NCBI GenBank assembly: GCA_035299505.1
Contig: DATGWL010000004.1
Span: 1-23,549 of the forward strand
Direction of reading: 5' to 3'
Length of the DNA stretch: 23,549 nt
Source: M3007 sp035299505
GTDB lineage: Bacteria; Bacteroidota; Bacteroidia; Chitinophagales; Saprospiraceae
Shown here: positions 7,594 through 15,253 of the stretch, one piece after another
Position numbering within the stretch: the first letter of the stretch is position 1
Layout: each line of letters opens with the position of its first letter
Translations under genes and position numbers: made by a program
Notes under the pieces: model-generated
The model's database searches: none
What the model saw: the letters and a program-made list of their open reading frames with translations, nothing else
Told to the model about the DNA's origin: nothing

Positions 7594-9186
7594 ATGAAAA
7601 ATACGCTACATCTGTTCTTGTTTTTTTTTCTATTGACTATCCAAACGGTTACTGCCCAACAACATGATCGTTACTGGCTGGGTATGCAACCTGATTTGGA
7701 TACCATACAGACTGCTGTACTGATGCGCTTTGATGGAGACAGCATTGTTTATACGGCTGTTCATAGAGATATTTATATTCAAGAAGGCGTGCTTGCTATG
7801 AGCAATAAGTCGGGGAACTTGCAATTTTATACCAACGGCAATGTAGTGGTGTCGCACGATCATCAGATCATGGAAGGGGGCAAGGGCTTCAATGAAGGGG
7901 CCGAGCTATCTGATTTCATCGGGGGGCAATGGGGGGATACCACCCTCAACCTGGCTTACGGGCAATATACCTATCAGTTGATTCCCGATGGTTTTGAGGA
8001 GCATATCTACTACATGATTCATTCCTTTTTGGAATATTCAGACAATGGCTGGCAATGGAATACGCCCCGGATGCAGATCAGCAAAATAGACATGTCGGCC
8101 AATGGTGGTAAAGGCAGGGTGGTGTACAAGAACCGCTACTTTGATGAGAAGCCGTCATCCGTATTCTATGCAATGGTGCGTCATGGGAATGGCCGGGACT
8201 GGTGGGTCATACTCAGGACGCAGGATGGGCTGCGTTACCGCTCTCTCTTGTTTGAGCGGGATGTAGTGAAGCAGGAGGTGATCAGCACCCTGCCGGAATT
8301 ATCTTCCGAGTGGTTTACGCTGCTGGACTCCTTAGGTTCCAATGGCAATTTATTTTTTGCCTCCCAGGACGGAAGTCGGCTGCTGGACAATTACGGATAC
8401 CATCATGTAAAACTAATGTCTTTTGATCGCTGCAGCGGGATGGTATCCCTGCTGGATACGATTGATACCGGCATTTATCAGGTGCAGATTGGCAGCAATA
8501 CCTATGAAAAAAATATGTTTACCTACGAATTGTCTCCCTCGGGCAGGTATCTGTATGGCGTGGGTCATGCCGGGTACATGCAGTGGGATTTGGAAGCGGC
8601 GGATGTGGAGGGCAGCAGGATGCAGCTGGGCGGCCCTCCCTGGGTTCTGGATGGTTATCAGAATCCCGTGGTAGGCCTTCCTGGGGGCTATTTTGTTTTT
8701 GGCCATGGCCCGGACGGGAAGTTGTACAATTTGTTTCGCAATATACACAGCGTGGTGGAATATCCGGATGAAAGGGGAGAAGAGAGTGGGTTTTGCTTAG
8801 CGGCTGACAATCCGCCTTCCTGTCTTGATGTGCCGTATCAATTGTTTTCTAATCGGCATCCAAATTTTCGGCTGGGGCCTTTGCCGGGCAGCGGCTGTGA
8901 TAGTCTGCTGAGTGGGGTGCAGCTCATAGACTCGGGCGGGTCGGAGTTTGAGGTGCAGCCAAACCCCGCCCGCGACAAAATAACCTTAAGGCTAAACGCC
9001 CATAACCAACAGGGTGATTGGCAGGTTCAGGTCTTCAACATGAATGGCGCATTGATGCAGCAAAACACCCTTGCTGCGACCGAATGGGCCTTTTCGGTGC
9101 AGGATTGGCCTTCCGGCATGTACGTAGTACGGCTGATGAACGGCCCTATAGTCCTCAGTCAGACCTTTGTAGTACAACACCGTTAA
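7594..9186 (+). CDS. T9SS-exported propeller-like protein, copy A
   Basis: 530 residues from the ATG at 7594, which opens a clear signal peptide (MKNTLHLFLFFFLLTIQTVTAQ). The middle (about 25-440) has repeating strand motifs such as NKSGNLQFYTNG, HGNGRDWWVI, SFDRCSG and HGPDGKLYNL. These resemble the propeller-type ectodomain found in many Bacteroidota gliding/adhesion-associated cargo proteins. Residues about 451-530 (FEVQPNPARDKITL ... WPSGMYVVRLMNG ... QTFVVQHR) are a T9SS type A sorting domain, so the product should be exported across the outer membrane and released or surface-attached. The copy-B cargo (9991) shares the HxNGRDWWV, FDRCxG and RLGPxxGSxCDxL landmarks but is otherwise divergent. 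A rho-independent terminator follows at 9200. The ligand or enzymatic role is unknown. Confidence 0.82.
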   Translation: MKNTLHLFLFFFLLTIQTVTAQQHDRYWLGMQPDLDTIQTAVLMRFDGDSIVYTAVHRDIYIQEGVLAMSNKSGNLQFYTNGNVVVSHDHQIMEGGKGFNEGAELSDFIGGQWGDTTLNLAYGQYTYQLIPDGFEEHIYYMIHSFLEYSDNGWQWNTPRMQISKIDMSANGGKGRVVYKNRYFDEKPSSVFYAMVRHGNGRDWWVILRTQDGLRYRSLLFERDVVKQEVISTLPELSSEWFTLLDSLGSNGNLFFASQDGSRLLDNYGYHHVKLMSFDRCSGMVSLLDTIDTGIYQVQIGSNTYEKNMFTYELSPSGRYLYGVGHAGYMQWDLEAADVEGSRMQLGGPPWVLDGYQNPVVGLPGGYFVFGHGPDGKLYNLFRNIHSVVEYPDERGEESGFCLAADNPPSCLDVPYQLFSNRHPNFRLGPLPGSGCDSLLSGVQLIDSGGSEFEVQPNPARDKITLRLNAHNQQGDWQVQVFNMNGALMQQNTLAATEWAFSVQDWPSGMYVVRLMNGPIVLSQTFVVQHR

Positions 9187-9199
9187 CAATTACACCGTG

Positions 9200-9235
9200 C
9201 AGGCGAGGAGACATGGTTCCTCCTCGCCTGTTTTT
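9200..9235 (+). terminator. Rho-independent terminator after the copy-A cargo gene
   Basis: Perfect 11-bp stem CAGGCGAGGAG (9200-9210) / CTCCTCGCCTG (9220-9230) with a 9-nt loop and a TTTTT tail. It starts 14 bp after the stop codon. Confidence 0.88.
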
Positions 9236-9248
9236 AGTATAAAAAGAT

Positions 9249-9378
9249 CTTACCCATGAAAAATACGCTACATCTGTTCTTGATTTCGCACCGTGCTAGG
9301 TGTTTTCAACAGGCGCACTGCGGAGTGTATGCATTGGCAAAACAGCCCGATGGAAAACCATTTATAAAAACAACTTGA
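9249..9378 (+). pseudogene. Second leader remnant: duplicated start of the copy-A cargo gene
   Basis: Positions 9249-9282 repeat 7587-7620 with one mismatch in 34 bases, covering the start codon and first codons of the copy-A cargo gene (MKNTLHLFL). After that the sequence diverges into a 40-codon frame (9256-9378) with no signal peptide core. Its last bases, ATTTATAAAAACAACTTGAT, resemble the CTD-end sequence just before copy A of the barrel. It is best explained as the two fused ends of a deleted cargo gene. It ends one base before the barrel start at 9380. Confidence 0.65.
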
Positions 9379-9379
9379 T

Positions 9380-9982
9380 ATGAAAAATTTCCTTTTATGC
9401 TTAGCATTTCTGACCACGGCATTTCTCTCCCAAGCTCAAAAGCCATTTAACAATGAATTGAGCCTGGGCTACTTTACCGGAGGAGAGTTTTTTGATACCA
9501 GTGCATTCAGTATCTCACCCTTTACTAAAGGGAAAAATATTTCGCTTAATTACACGCGACTTTTGGGTAAGAATCTAAGCTTTGGTTTGAATTATATCCA
9601 GTGTGGGTTTGACTATCTCCCAAGGCTTAAAAAGCTTGAAAATAATACCATCATGTGGCGGGTACAGAAAACATTCAGCGCCGACCTGGGTTATCGAATT
9701 TCCAAATGGTCTATTTCTGCTACGGCAAAAGCTGGTATCCGTTACAACATGGTTGGATACAAAGTGGAGCATTATGCTTCCGTTCCTCATAGTAATGGAT
9801 GGCGGGAGGGCATTGGCGGCAGCAAGGAGTACGGCAAAATAGGTGCAAAATTGGGAGCTGCTCTCCAGCACCCCATCATCTGGCGTTTCTTTGGAGAACT
9901 TGATTGCGAGTATGCCCGGATGTTTTCTGGTGGCGACCGCAATCAATTACTTTTATCTTACAGGATTGGTTTTAGGTTTTAA
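9380..9982 (+). CDS. Small outer-membrane beta-barrel protein, copy B
   Basis: 200 residues and a paralogue of the 6914 gene. Signal peptide MKNFLLCLAFLTTAFLSQAQ, then barrel-like strands (ISLNYTRLL, LSFGLNYIQCGF, FSADLGYRI) and a C-terminal FRF. From the codons for WRVQKTF to the stop (about 9655-9982), the DNA differs from copy A at only some 15 positions. The 5' part differs much more, including GELSLGYFTGG-type changes and a one-codon length difference. That sharp step in identity points to gene conversion of the 3' half or recent recombination between the units. It sits nine bases upstream of the next cargo gene, so the two are probably one operon. The function is unknown. Confidence 0.8.
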   Translation: MKNFLLCLAFLTTAFLSQAQKPFNNELSLGYFTGGEFFDTSAFSISPFTKGKNISLNYTRLLGKNLSFGLNYIQCGFDYLPRLKKLENNTIMWRVQKTFSADLGYRISKWSISATAKAGIRYNMVGYKVEHYASVPHSNGWREGIGGSKEYGKIGAKLGAALQHPIIWRFFGELDCEYARMFSGGDRNQLLLSYRIGFRF

Positions 9983-9990
9983 GATATACC

Positions 9991-11748
9991 ATGAAAAACA
10001 TACTAACTTTTTCCTTATTACTCATCCACTTGGCTGCCCAGGCACAAAAACACGACAATGTTTGGATGGCAGGAAGAGGCAAAGTGGCTGCGTATCAGTT
10101 TAGTAATGGAATTACCTACCTGTTCGGCGGGGCAATTATAGATTTTCAACAGTCCCCACCTAAACCCAAGATAGAAAATTTCGCACTGAATATGTACCCC
10201 ACTGCAATCATATCAGATAAAAAAGGGAACCTGATTGCCTATACAAACGGCTGCCATATTGTCAACAAAATCCATGAAATCATGGACAATGGCGATACCA
10301 TCAATCCTGGTTATTATCAAGGCCAGAACCAATGTCTGTTTTACTACCCAACTTACCAGGGCGCCATATTCCTTCCTGACCCGGCCAATGAAAATCGTTA
10401 TTACCTGTTCCATATGGCATTGGATTACAGCGATGCCAACCCTTATTTTGCAGGACAACGTTATTATTACAGCCTGATAGATGCCGCTGAAAACGGAGGG
10501 CTGGGCAAGGTGATGGATAAAAATCACCTCATATTAGAAGACAGCGCCGTTGGGGTATATGTTACAGCAGTGAAACATGCCAACGGGCGGGATTGGTGGG
10601 TGGTGTCGCCCCATCTTGTTTCAAACAAATATTTCATTTTTTTAGTGACCCCGGAAGGGGTAATGCCACCTAAGGAGCAGGTTGTCGGTGATTCGCTGCC
10701 CTGGCCTTGTTGCGGCATGACTTTGTTCTCGCCAAATGGTGAAAAGTATTTTCGCTCTACCACACCCTCCGGACTTCAAATACTTGATTTTGATCGTTGT
10801 ACCGGCATTTTTTCCAATCCGGTTTTCATACCCACAGACTCGATTGGTTATTCAGGACCGGCAGGATTGGCAGCTTCTCATGATAACCACTTTTTGTATG
10901 TCAGTACTAATAAATTTCTTTTTCAATATGATCTTTTAGCCACAGATATTCCATCCTCCAAAACATTTCTGGCTCAAATTGACTCTACCTATTATAACCC
11001 GGAAAAAGGGACCTTCCACCACGCGCGTCTTGCCCCTGACGGGAAAATTTACATGGTCAGCCTTAATTACGTGCCTGAAATGGCCGTTGTTAATTTTCCG
11101 GAACGGCCTGGCCTGGCCAGCAGGGTGGACCAGCACGGCTATCAACTTCCCGTGATTTTTGGGAACGACCTAATCTTCAACTTCCCACATTACCGGCTCG
11201 GTCCGATAGACGGCTCGGAATGCGATACGCTGGGGCTGGATAATTATCCATTGGCCAACTTCAGGTGGGATTTTGAGGATACCCTTTCTCCGTTTCAGGT
11301 AACTTTTACTGAAGTGAGCAGTTATGAGCCAACTGCATGGCATTGGGATTTTGGAGATTTCCAGACAAGCAATGAACGTTATCCGGTGCATACATACAGC
11401 CAGCCAGGAGTGTACCAGGTATGTTTAAGGGTTAGTAATGCCTACGGCTCCGACACCCTTTGCCGAACCTTATACCTTGGCGTTTCATCCACGGAAAACC
11501 CACCGTTGCAGACGGCCATAGAAGTATTTCCCAATCCCATTCAGGACATTTTGTGGATTTCTATGGAAGTCAATTTGAATCACCCGAAATTCCGGCTTTA
11601 TGATCAATATGGCCGTCAGTTGCGTGAAGAGACACTACGGCCGGGCATAAATGAGCTCTCAACGGTTACGCTCCCAACAGGTATGTATTTTTGGGAGTTG
11701 CTATCAGGCGGGGTGCGTATTGAGGCAGGTAAGCTGGTAAAGGGTTGA
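9991..11748 (+). CDS. T9SS-exported propeller-PKD protein, copy B
   Basis: 585 residues. Signal peptide MKNILTFSLLLIHLAAQAQ. The propeller-like region (about 25-415) has ISDKKGNLIAYTNG, HANGRDWWVV, DFDRCTG and LAPDGKIYMV, the same landmarks as the copy-A cargo. A PKD domain follows (about 422-497) with AWHWDFGDFQTSNERYPVHTYS and GVYQVCLRV. The C-terminal T9SS type A sorting domain (about 508-585) contains IEVFPNPIQDILWIS and LPTGMYFWELL. It should be exported to the surface. PKD domains usually act as spacers or sugar/protein-binding modules; the specific role here is not known. The ATG at 9991 lies 8 bp after the barrel gene. A large fold-back element follows and separates it from the convergent gene. 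Confidence 0.85.
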   Translation: MKNILTFSLLLIHLAAQAQKHDNVWMAGRGKVAAYQFSNGITYLFGGAIIDFQQSPPKPKIENFALNMYPTAIISDKKGNLIAYTNGCHIVNKIHEIMDNGDTINPGYYQGQNQCLFYYPTYQGAIFLPDPANENRYYLFHMALDYSDANPYFAGQRYYYSLIDAAENGGLGKVMDKNHLILEDSAVGVYVTAVKHANGRDWWVVSPHLVSNKYFIFLVTPEGVMPPKEQVVGDSLPWPCCGMTLFSPNGEKYFRSTTPSGLQILDFDRCTGIFSNPVFIPTDSIGYSGPAGLAASHDNHFLYVSTNKFLFQYDLLATDIPSSKTFLAQIDSTYYNPEKGTFHHARLAPDGKIYMVSLNYVPEMAVVNFPERPGLASRVDQHGYQLPVIFGNDLIFNFPHYRLGPIDGSECDTLGLDNYPLANFRWDFEDTLSPFQVTFTEVSSYEPTAWHWDFGDFQTSNERYPVHTYSQPGVYQVCLRVSNAYGSDTLCRTLYLGVSSTENPPLQTAIEVFPNPIQDILWISMEVNLNHPKFRLYDQYGRQLREETLRPGINELSTVTLPTGMYFWELLSGGVRIEAGKLVKG

Positions 11749-11774
11749 ATTTTACCGCCGAGACGCGGAGATAA

Positions 11775-11912
11775 GAGGGTGTCTCAAAAGTCGCTGATTT
11801 ATTTTTACCGCAGAGTCGCGGAGACGCAGAGGTTTAAATGATTGATTTTCAATCTCTCTGCGCCTCCGCACCTCTGCGGTAAAAACAAATCAGCGACTTT
11901 TGAGACACCCTC
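11775..11912. repeat. 138-bp fold-back (MITE-like) element between convergent genes
   Basis: Two 41-bp arms, 11775-11815 and 11872-11912, are reverse complements with a single mismatch; both ends read GAGGGTGTCTCAAAAG inward. The interior contains a second imperfect pair, GCGGAGACGCAGAG with CTCTGCGCCTCCGC. A partial copy of the inner motif (TTACCGCCGAGACGCGGAG) lies just outside at about 11754. No target-site duplication is obvious. It would form a very stable hairpin on either strand and probably terminates both convergent genes. Confidence 0.85.
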
Positions 11913-11927
11913 CTCTACTATCACTCA

Positions 11928-13586
11928 TCATTCCACAACGAGCTTACTGCTCTGCCTGAACTGCTCCCCTTCCAATACCACAATATACAAGCCCGGGTGT
12001 AAAGAACTGGTGGGTATTTGAAACTGCTCCGGTGTGAGCGCGCTGAGTTTGCGCTGTCCCAATTCCAGCACACACCGGCCGCTGAGGTCGGTTACATAGG
12101 CGCGCGCAAGGGCTTCCTTTTGCAGCGATACAGACAGAAATGCCACATCGCCAGCCGGATTTGGGTAAAGGCTCGTGGATTCCAGTATATTAAGCGCATC
12201 ATTAACCGAAACCGTCGGATTGCCAAAGGTGTACTGAACCGGAATGAAATACTCCGCCAGAACTGTTGATTGATCGTCTGTGGTTATCTGGAAACGCAAC
12301 TGGTCCACTACAACACCTCCGGAAGTAATGGTAAAATAGTCGTCGGCAAGCCCGCTGCCCACCGCATAGGCTGGTGATGGGGAAGCTGCATAAGCTGGTG
12401 TTGGAGAGCCCTGCGTGAACGGGCGCACAAATATCCGAACAGGCTGCCCCTCATCATTGTATATCCCGTAGTTGATGTTCACCCGGTTGTCGTGCTCCAG
12501 CCTGGCCGGCGACGCCGGACAAAGCTGTACGTTTTCAATGAGCATATTCCCGAAGCAATACTCCACTGGAGACCAGATCTGGAGCAGGGTTTCACTTTGA
12601 TCGGCATTGGTAACGTTGAAGCGGATGTGATCCACACGCTGGTTTCCGCTGGTAATGGTGAATGTGCCGTTTCCACTGCCGGATCCGGTGTACAGACCCG
12701 AACCGGATGCGCCGTAGTTGGGGGTCAGCGCGCCGTTCGTCCACGGACGGGGAAAAATCCGAACACCGCCGCTCTCAGTGGTGCTGTATTGGAAAGATAC
12801 GATTCGGTCTTCGTTGTTAAAAGGGAAATTGCCTGATTGAGGAGCGATATCCGTGATTTTTACCGTGCTGTAATACACATTCACCGGGATGAAAAACTCA
12901 TCAATGTCTACCGTTTGGTCAGCGCTTACAATTTTTATCCGTACGGCATCTACATGTACGTTTTTACCAGTATTGATCCGGAAACTACCGCCGCCGTTGG
13001 TGCCGTTGCCGGTGTATATGCCCGAACCGCTGGCGCTGTAACCGGGCGTAATGTTTCCGTTGGTAAACGGGCGTACAAAAATGCGTACACCGCCGGGATA
13101 GTTTACGTTGTAATGGAAAGAACAAAAGTAATCTTCCCCCAAAAGCATGGACGATAGTTCGGGATTGTCGGAAAATTTTAAATTATTCACTCCAACACTG
13201 CCAAAACGGAAGTTAACCGGTATCCACATGCGGCGCAGCAGTTGAGACTGGTCGGCGTTATACACTTCAATGCGGATTTCATCCACCACTGCGGCGCCGG
13301 AGTTGATGGTAAAAGTGCCATTGGCAGTGCCAGAGCCGGTATAAACGGGCGAGCCGCTGGCGCCGTAGCCGGGTGTTAGGCTGCCGTTGGTAAAGGGGCG
13401 GGCAAAAATGCGTATCCCGCCGGGCTCATCGGTAACATATCCCATAGATACACTTACCTGCTCCCCAAGGGCAAAAGCAGCAGCCTTGGCATCCGGGCCA
13501 ACGCTGATATCGCAGATATCCGTGAGGGCAAAAGCAGGAGAGAAACAGGAAAACAGGGAAAGTGCGAAAAGGAGTACTCTTTTCAT
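11928..13586 (-). CDS. T9SS-exported protein with four ~105-residue repeats
   Basis: 552 residues. Signal peptide MKRVLLFALSLFSCFSPAFA. Four tandem repeats follow, at about 24-130, 131-240, 241-346 and 347-456. Each holds the core RIFxRP(F/W)TxGxxTPxYxAS, then YxxGxG, FxIxxG, VDxxR, ADQ(S/T) and a closing PVxxxFG. Residues about 470-552 form a T9SS type A sorting domain (SLYPNPAGDVAFL ... LHPGLYIVVLEG ... SSKLVVE), so the repeats should be displayed or released outside the cell. I do not recognise the repeat as a named family; predicted strands suggest a beta-sandwich. The regular Gly/Ser/Thr-rich motif could be a binding surface. The start at 13586 is supported by the signal peptide. Its 3' end faces the cargo gene ending at 11748. 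Confidence 0.82.
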   Translation of the reverse strand: MKRVLLFALSLFSCFSPAFALTDICDISVGPDAKAAAFALGEQVSVSMGYVTDEPGGIRIFARPFTNGSLTPGYGASGSPVYTGSGTANGTFTINSGAAVVDEIRIEVYNADQSQLLRRMWIPVNFRFGSVGVNNLKFSDNPELSSMLLGEDYFCSFHYNVNYPGGVRIFVRPFTNGNITPGYSASGSGIYTGNGTNGGGSFRINTGKNVHVDAVRIKIVSADQTVDIDEFFIPVNVYYSTVKITDIAPQSGNFPFNNEDRIVSFQYSTTESGGVRIFPRPWTNGALTPNYGASGSGLYTGSGSGNGTFTITSGNQRVDHIRFNVTNADQSETLLQIWSPVEYCFGNMLIENVQLCPASPARLEHDNRVNINYGIYNDEGQPVRIFVRPFTQGSPTPAYAASPSPAYAVGSGLADDYFTITSGGVVVDQLRFQITTDDQSTVLAEYFIPVQYTFGNPTVSVNDALNILESTSLYPNPAGDVAFLSVSLQKEALARAYVTDLSGRCVLELGQRKLSALTPEQFQIPTSSLHPGLYIVVLEGEQFRQSSKLVVE

Positions 13587-13768
13587 TGTGTAATCAGGTT
13601 TTGGTTAATAATGTTGCTGTTCAGTGCATTATGCGGCAAGGCAGCAGCATGGAGCGGGATTATTGCAGGTTAATGCTGCGAGCTGGATGGGCGTGAACAC
13701 TTAGCCTCAAAAAAATCCTCAACATGCTCTAAATCCAAAAAGATGTTTTATCTCGTAAATAAAGCCAG

Positions 13769-13803
13769 TGACTCCCGGCAAGTACCCGGAAGTCATACAT
13801 TTG
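13769..13803 (+). promoter_or_regulatory. arsM promoter: 27-bp dyad next to a TACATTTG -7 box
   Basis: TGACTCCCGG (13769-13778) and CCGGAAGTCA (13786-13795) form a dyad with one mismatch and a 7-bp centre. It is directly followed by TACATTTG (13796-13803), a match to the -7 consensus. The dyad fills the -33 to -7 region, where a repressor would block polymerase. No clear -33 TTG is seen. The leader to the ATG at 13856 would be about 45 nt. The rest of the divergent intergenic region 13587-13768 has no recognisable gene. Confidence 0.5.
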
Positions 13804-13855
13804 GCGTTTCTCTTTCAAGCATTGGATATCATTCCATTTTTAACCAACCATTTTC

Positions 13856-14824
13856 ATGAGTTACCTGGATACTACCGTCGATTTTTACCGCGATGCGGCC
13901 ATTTCTCCCAATGTAGGCCTGTGCTGTACCACCTCACCCGTTTGGGCTTTGCCAGGGCTGGATATGCCCAAAAAAATGCTTGAAATGAATTACGGCTGCG
14001 GTACAACCATTAACCCACGCGATTTGTCCAACAGTCCTACTGTGCTTTATGTGGGCGTGGGCGGAGGAATGGAACTCTTGCAGTTTGCCTATTTCAGCCG
14101 ACGAGCAGGCGCCATCATTGGTGTCGACCGGGTGCCGGAAATGCTGGCGGCCTGTCAGGAAAACCTTCATACTGCGGCAGAAAAAAACGACTGGTTTCGT
14201 CCCGAATTCATTTCGCTTCGCGCTGGAGATGCCCTTGAGTTGCCGGTGGAAGACAACTCAGTAGACGTGGCAGCGCAAAACTGCCTGTTCAATATATTTA
14301 AACAGGACGATCTTAGGAAGGCTCTGGCTGAAATGTACCGGGTGCTTAAACCCAATGGCCGCCTGGTGATGAGTGATCCAATCTGCGATGATCCAATTCC
14401 GGATCATCTCCGCAATGATGAAGTATTGCGTGCAGAATGCCTTAGCGGCTCTATTCCCTTAAAGGCTTACCTGAAATTGATCACAGAAGTAGGATTTGGC
14501 ACCGTTGAGGTGCGTGCCAAACGCCCGTATCGTTTGCTGTCGCCCAATCATTACAACACCGATCAGCTTATTTTTATTGAAAGTGTGGAAGTGTGCGCCA
14601 TCAAAGATCCTATGCCGGCAGACGGCCCATGTATTTTTACAGGTAAATCTGCCATCTATTACGGCAAAGAAGCCTATTTCGACGATCAGAAAGGGCACGT
14701 GCTGAATGCCAATATGCCCCTGGCCGTGTGCGATAAAACTGCAGCTGCTCTGGCTTCATTAGGGCGCGACGATATCTTTATTTCAGAATCCACCTATTTT
14801 TATGATGGTGGTGGGTGTTGTTAG
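13856..14824 (+). CDS. arsM: Arsenosugar-type arsenite S-adenosylmethionine methyltransferase
   Basis: 322 residues. The class I methyltransferase fold has motif I at VLYVGVGGGMELLQF (63-77) and the acidic SAM ribose contact near D91 (GVDRVPEM), then AQNCLFNIF and MYRVLKPNGRLVMSDP. The cysteine-rich landmarks match the ArsM branch linked to arsenosugar synthesis: GLCCTTSP (21-28), MNYGCGTT (44-51), C143, C177, C195, and the C-terminal GGGCC. The expected reaction is SAM-dependent methylation of trivalent arsenic, giving dimethylarsenic for arsenosugars. The radical SAM partner ArsS, which often sits next to this gene, is not within the window on either side. The upstream dyad and -7 box suggest regulation. 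Assignment rests on motif recognition; a related SAM methyltransferase of the same branch cannot be excluded. Confidence 0.85.
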   Translation: MSYLDTTVDFYRDAAISPNVGLCCTTSPVWALPGLDMPKKMLEMNYGCGTTINPRDLSNSPTVLYVGVGGGMELLQFAYFSRRAGAIIGVDRVPEMLAACQENLHTAAEKNDWFRPEFISLRAGDALELPVEDNSVDVAAQNCLFNIFKQDDLRKALAEMYRVLKPNGRLVMSDPICDDPIPDHLRNDEVLRAECLSGSIPLKAYLKLITEVGFGTVEVRAKRPYRLLSPNHYNTDQLIFIESVEVCAIKDPMPADGPCIFTGKSAIYYGKEAYFDDQKGHVLNANMPLAVCDKTAAALASLGRDDIFISESTYFYDGGGCC

Positions 14825-14844
14825 CAACATTCTTCCTAAAACAA

Positions 14845-14870
14845 AAAAGGCCACCCGAAGGTGACCTTTT
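14845..14870 (-). terminator. Terminator of the tRNA cluster, usable on both strands
   Basis: Stem AAAAGGTCACC / GGTGGCCTTTT on the minus strand closes a stable TTCG loop and runs into TTTTTTGTTTT. On the plus strand, after arsM, the same stem has a C-A mismatch, so it fits the minus transcript better. It shares GGTCACC...GGTGGCC with the terminator behind the intact tRNA-Pro. Confidence 0.85.
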
Positions 14871-14874
14871 GTTG

Positions 14875-14975
14875 TCGGGATACCAGGATTCGAATCCCGA
14901 TAGGAATTCGGGACAGGCTCTGGGACCCTCCCGACTCAAAAGTCGGGATGCGTTACCGGACTGCGCTACATCCCT
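14875..14975 (-). pseudogene. Damaged tRNA-Pro copy with replaced anticodon arm and T-arm insert
   Basis: The minus strand reads a tRNA-Pro body: GGGATG-TA-GCGC-AGTCCGGTA, and the 3' end TTCGAAT-CCTGG-TATCCCGA. The anticodon arm is replaced by TCCCGAC-TTTTGA-GTCGGGA (six-base loop, or eight-base with a shorter stem). About 24 bases inserted in the 5' side of the T arm contain TCCCGA-ATTCCTA-TCGGGA. Position 1 is A opposite G72, so the acceptor top pair is lost. It is 101 nt, against 74 for the intact gene, and is unlikely to make a working tRNA. Its positions 8-10 supply the stop codon of the GIY-YIG gene. Confidence 0.8.
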
Positions 14976-15217
14976 TCCTGAATAAGTTGGATAATTTTTC
15001 TTTTAGATTTCCAGGCCTTAACCTGGCGTTCCCTCCTGTATGCATCCTCTTTAGTAGGAAAAACTTCCGAATAGACAATGACCCAATCCTTGGATGTTGA
15101 AGTAAACCCTTTATGATTTGAAAGGTGTTTTTGTAGCCGTTCTTCGGGTAATTGCTCCGTATGCCCGACATAGTATTTATCGAGCGAAATAGAATGCAGT
15201 ATATAAAAATAAGCCAT
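14966..15217 (-). CDS. GIY-YIG nuclease domain protein located between tRNA copies
   Basis: 83 residues from the ATG at 15217 (an in-frame ATG at 15238 lies in the tRNA terminator hairpin and is less likely). The opening FYILHSISLDKYYVGHT holds the GIY-like (FYI) and YIG-like (YVG) strands. RLQKHLSNHKGFTSTSKDW and the helix with the catalytic-type Glu in YRRERQVKAWK follow. The length matches the single-domain UPF0213/UvrC-type small proteins. The last codons GGG-ATG-TAG are the first bases of the damaged tRNA-Pro copy, so gene and tRNA overlap. Such stand-alone domains can be DNA nucleases, and some relatives act as homing endonucleases; a homing role here is inference from its place between two tRNA-Pro+terminator copies. 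Confidence 0.88.
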   Translation of the reverse strand: MAYFYILHSISLDKYYVGHTEQLPEERLQKHLSNHKGFTSTSKDWVIVYSEVFPTKEDAYRRERQVKAWKSKRKIIQLIQEGM

Positions 15218-15222
15218 AAAAT

Positions 15223-15252
15223 GAAAAGAGGCCACCAAATGGTGACCTCTTT
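15223..15252 (-). terminator. Terminator directly behind tRNA-Pro
   Basis: Minus-strand stem AAAGAGGTCACC (15252-15241) / GGTGGCCTCTTT (15236-15225) with loop ATTT and one U-G pair, running into TTTTC. It starts one base after the tRNA 3' end. Confidence 0.85.
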
Positions 15253-15253
15253 G

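Noticed and set aside
14875..14975. Functional tRNA with anticodon read from TTTTGA
   Set aside because: Loop length is wrong, a 24-base insert breaks the T arm and the first acceptor pair is lost.
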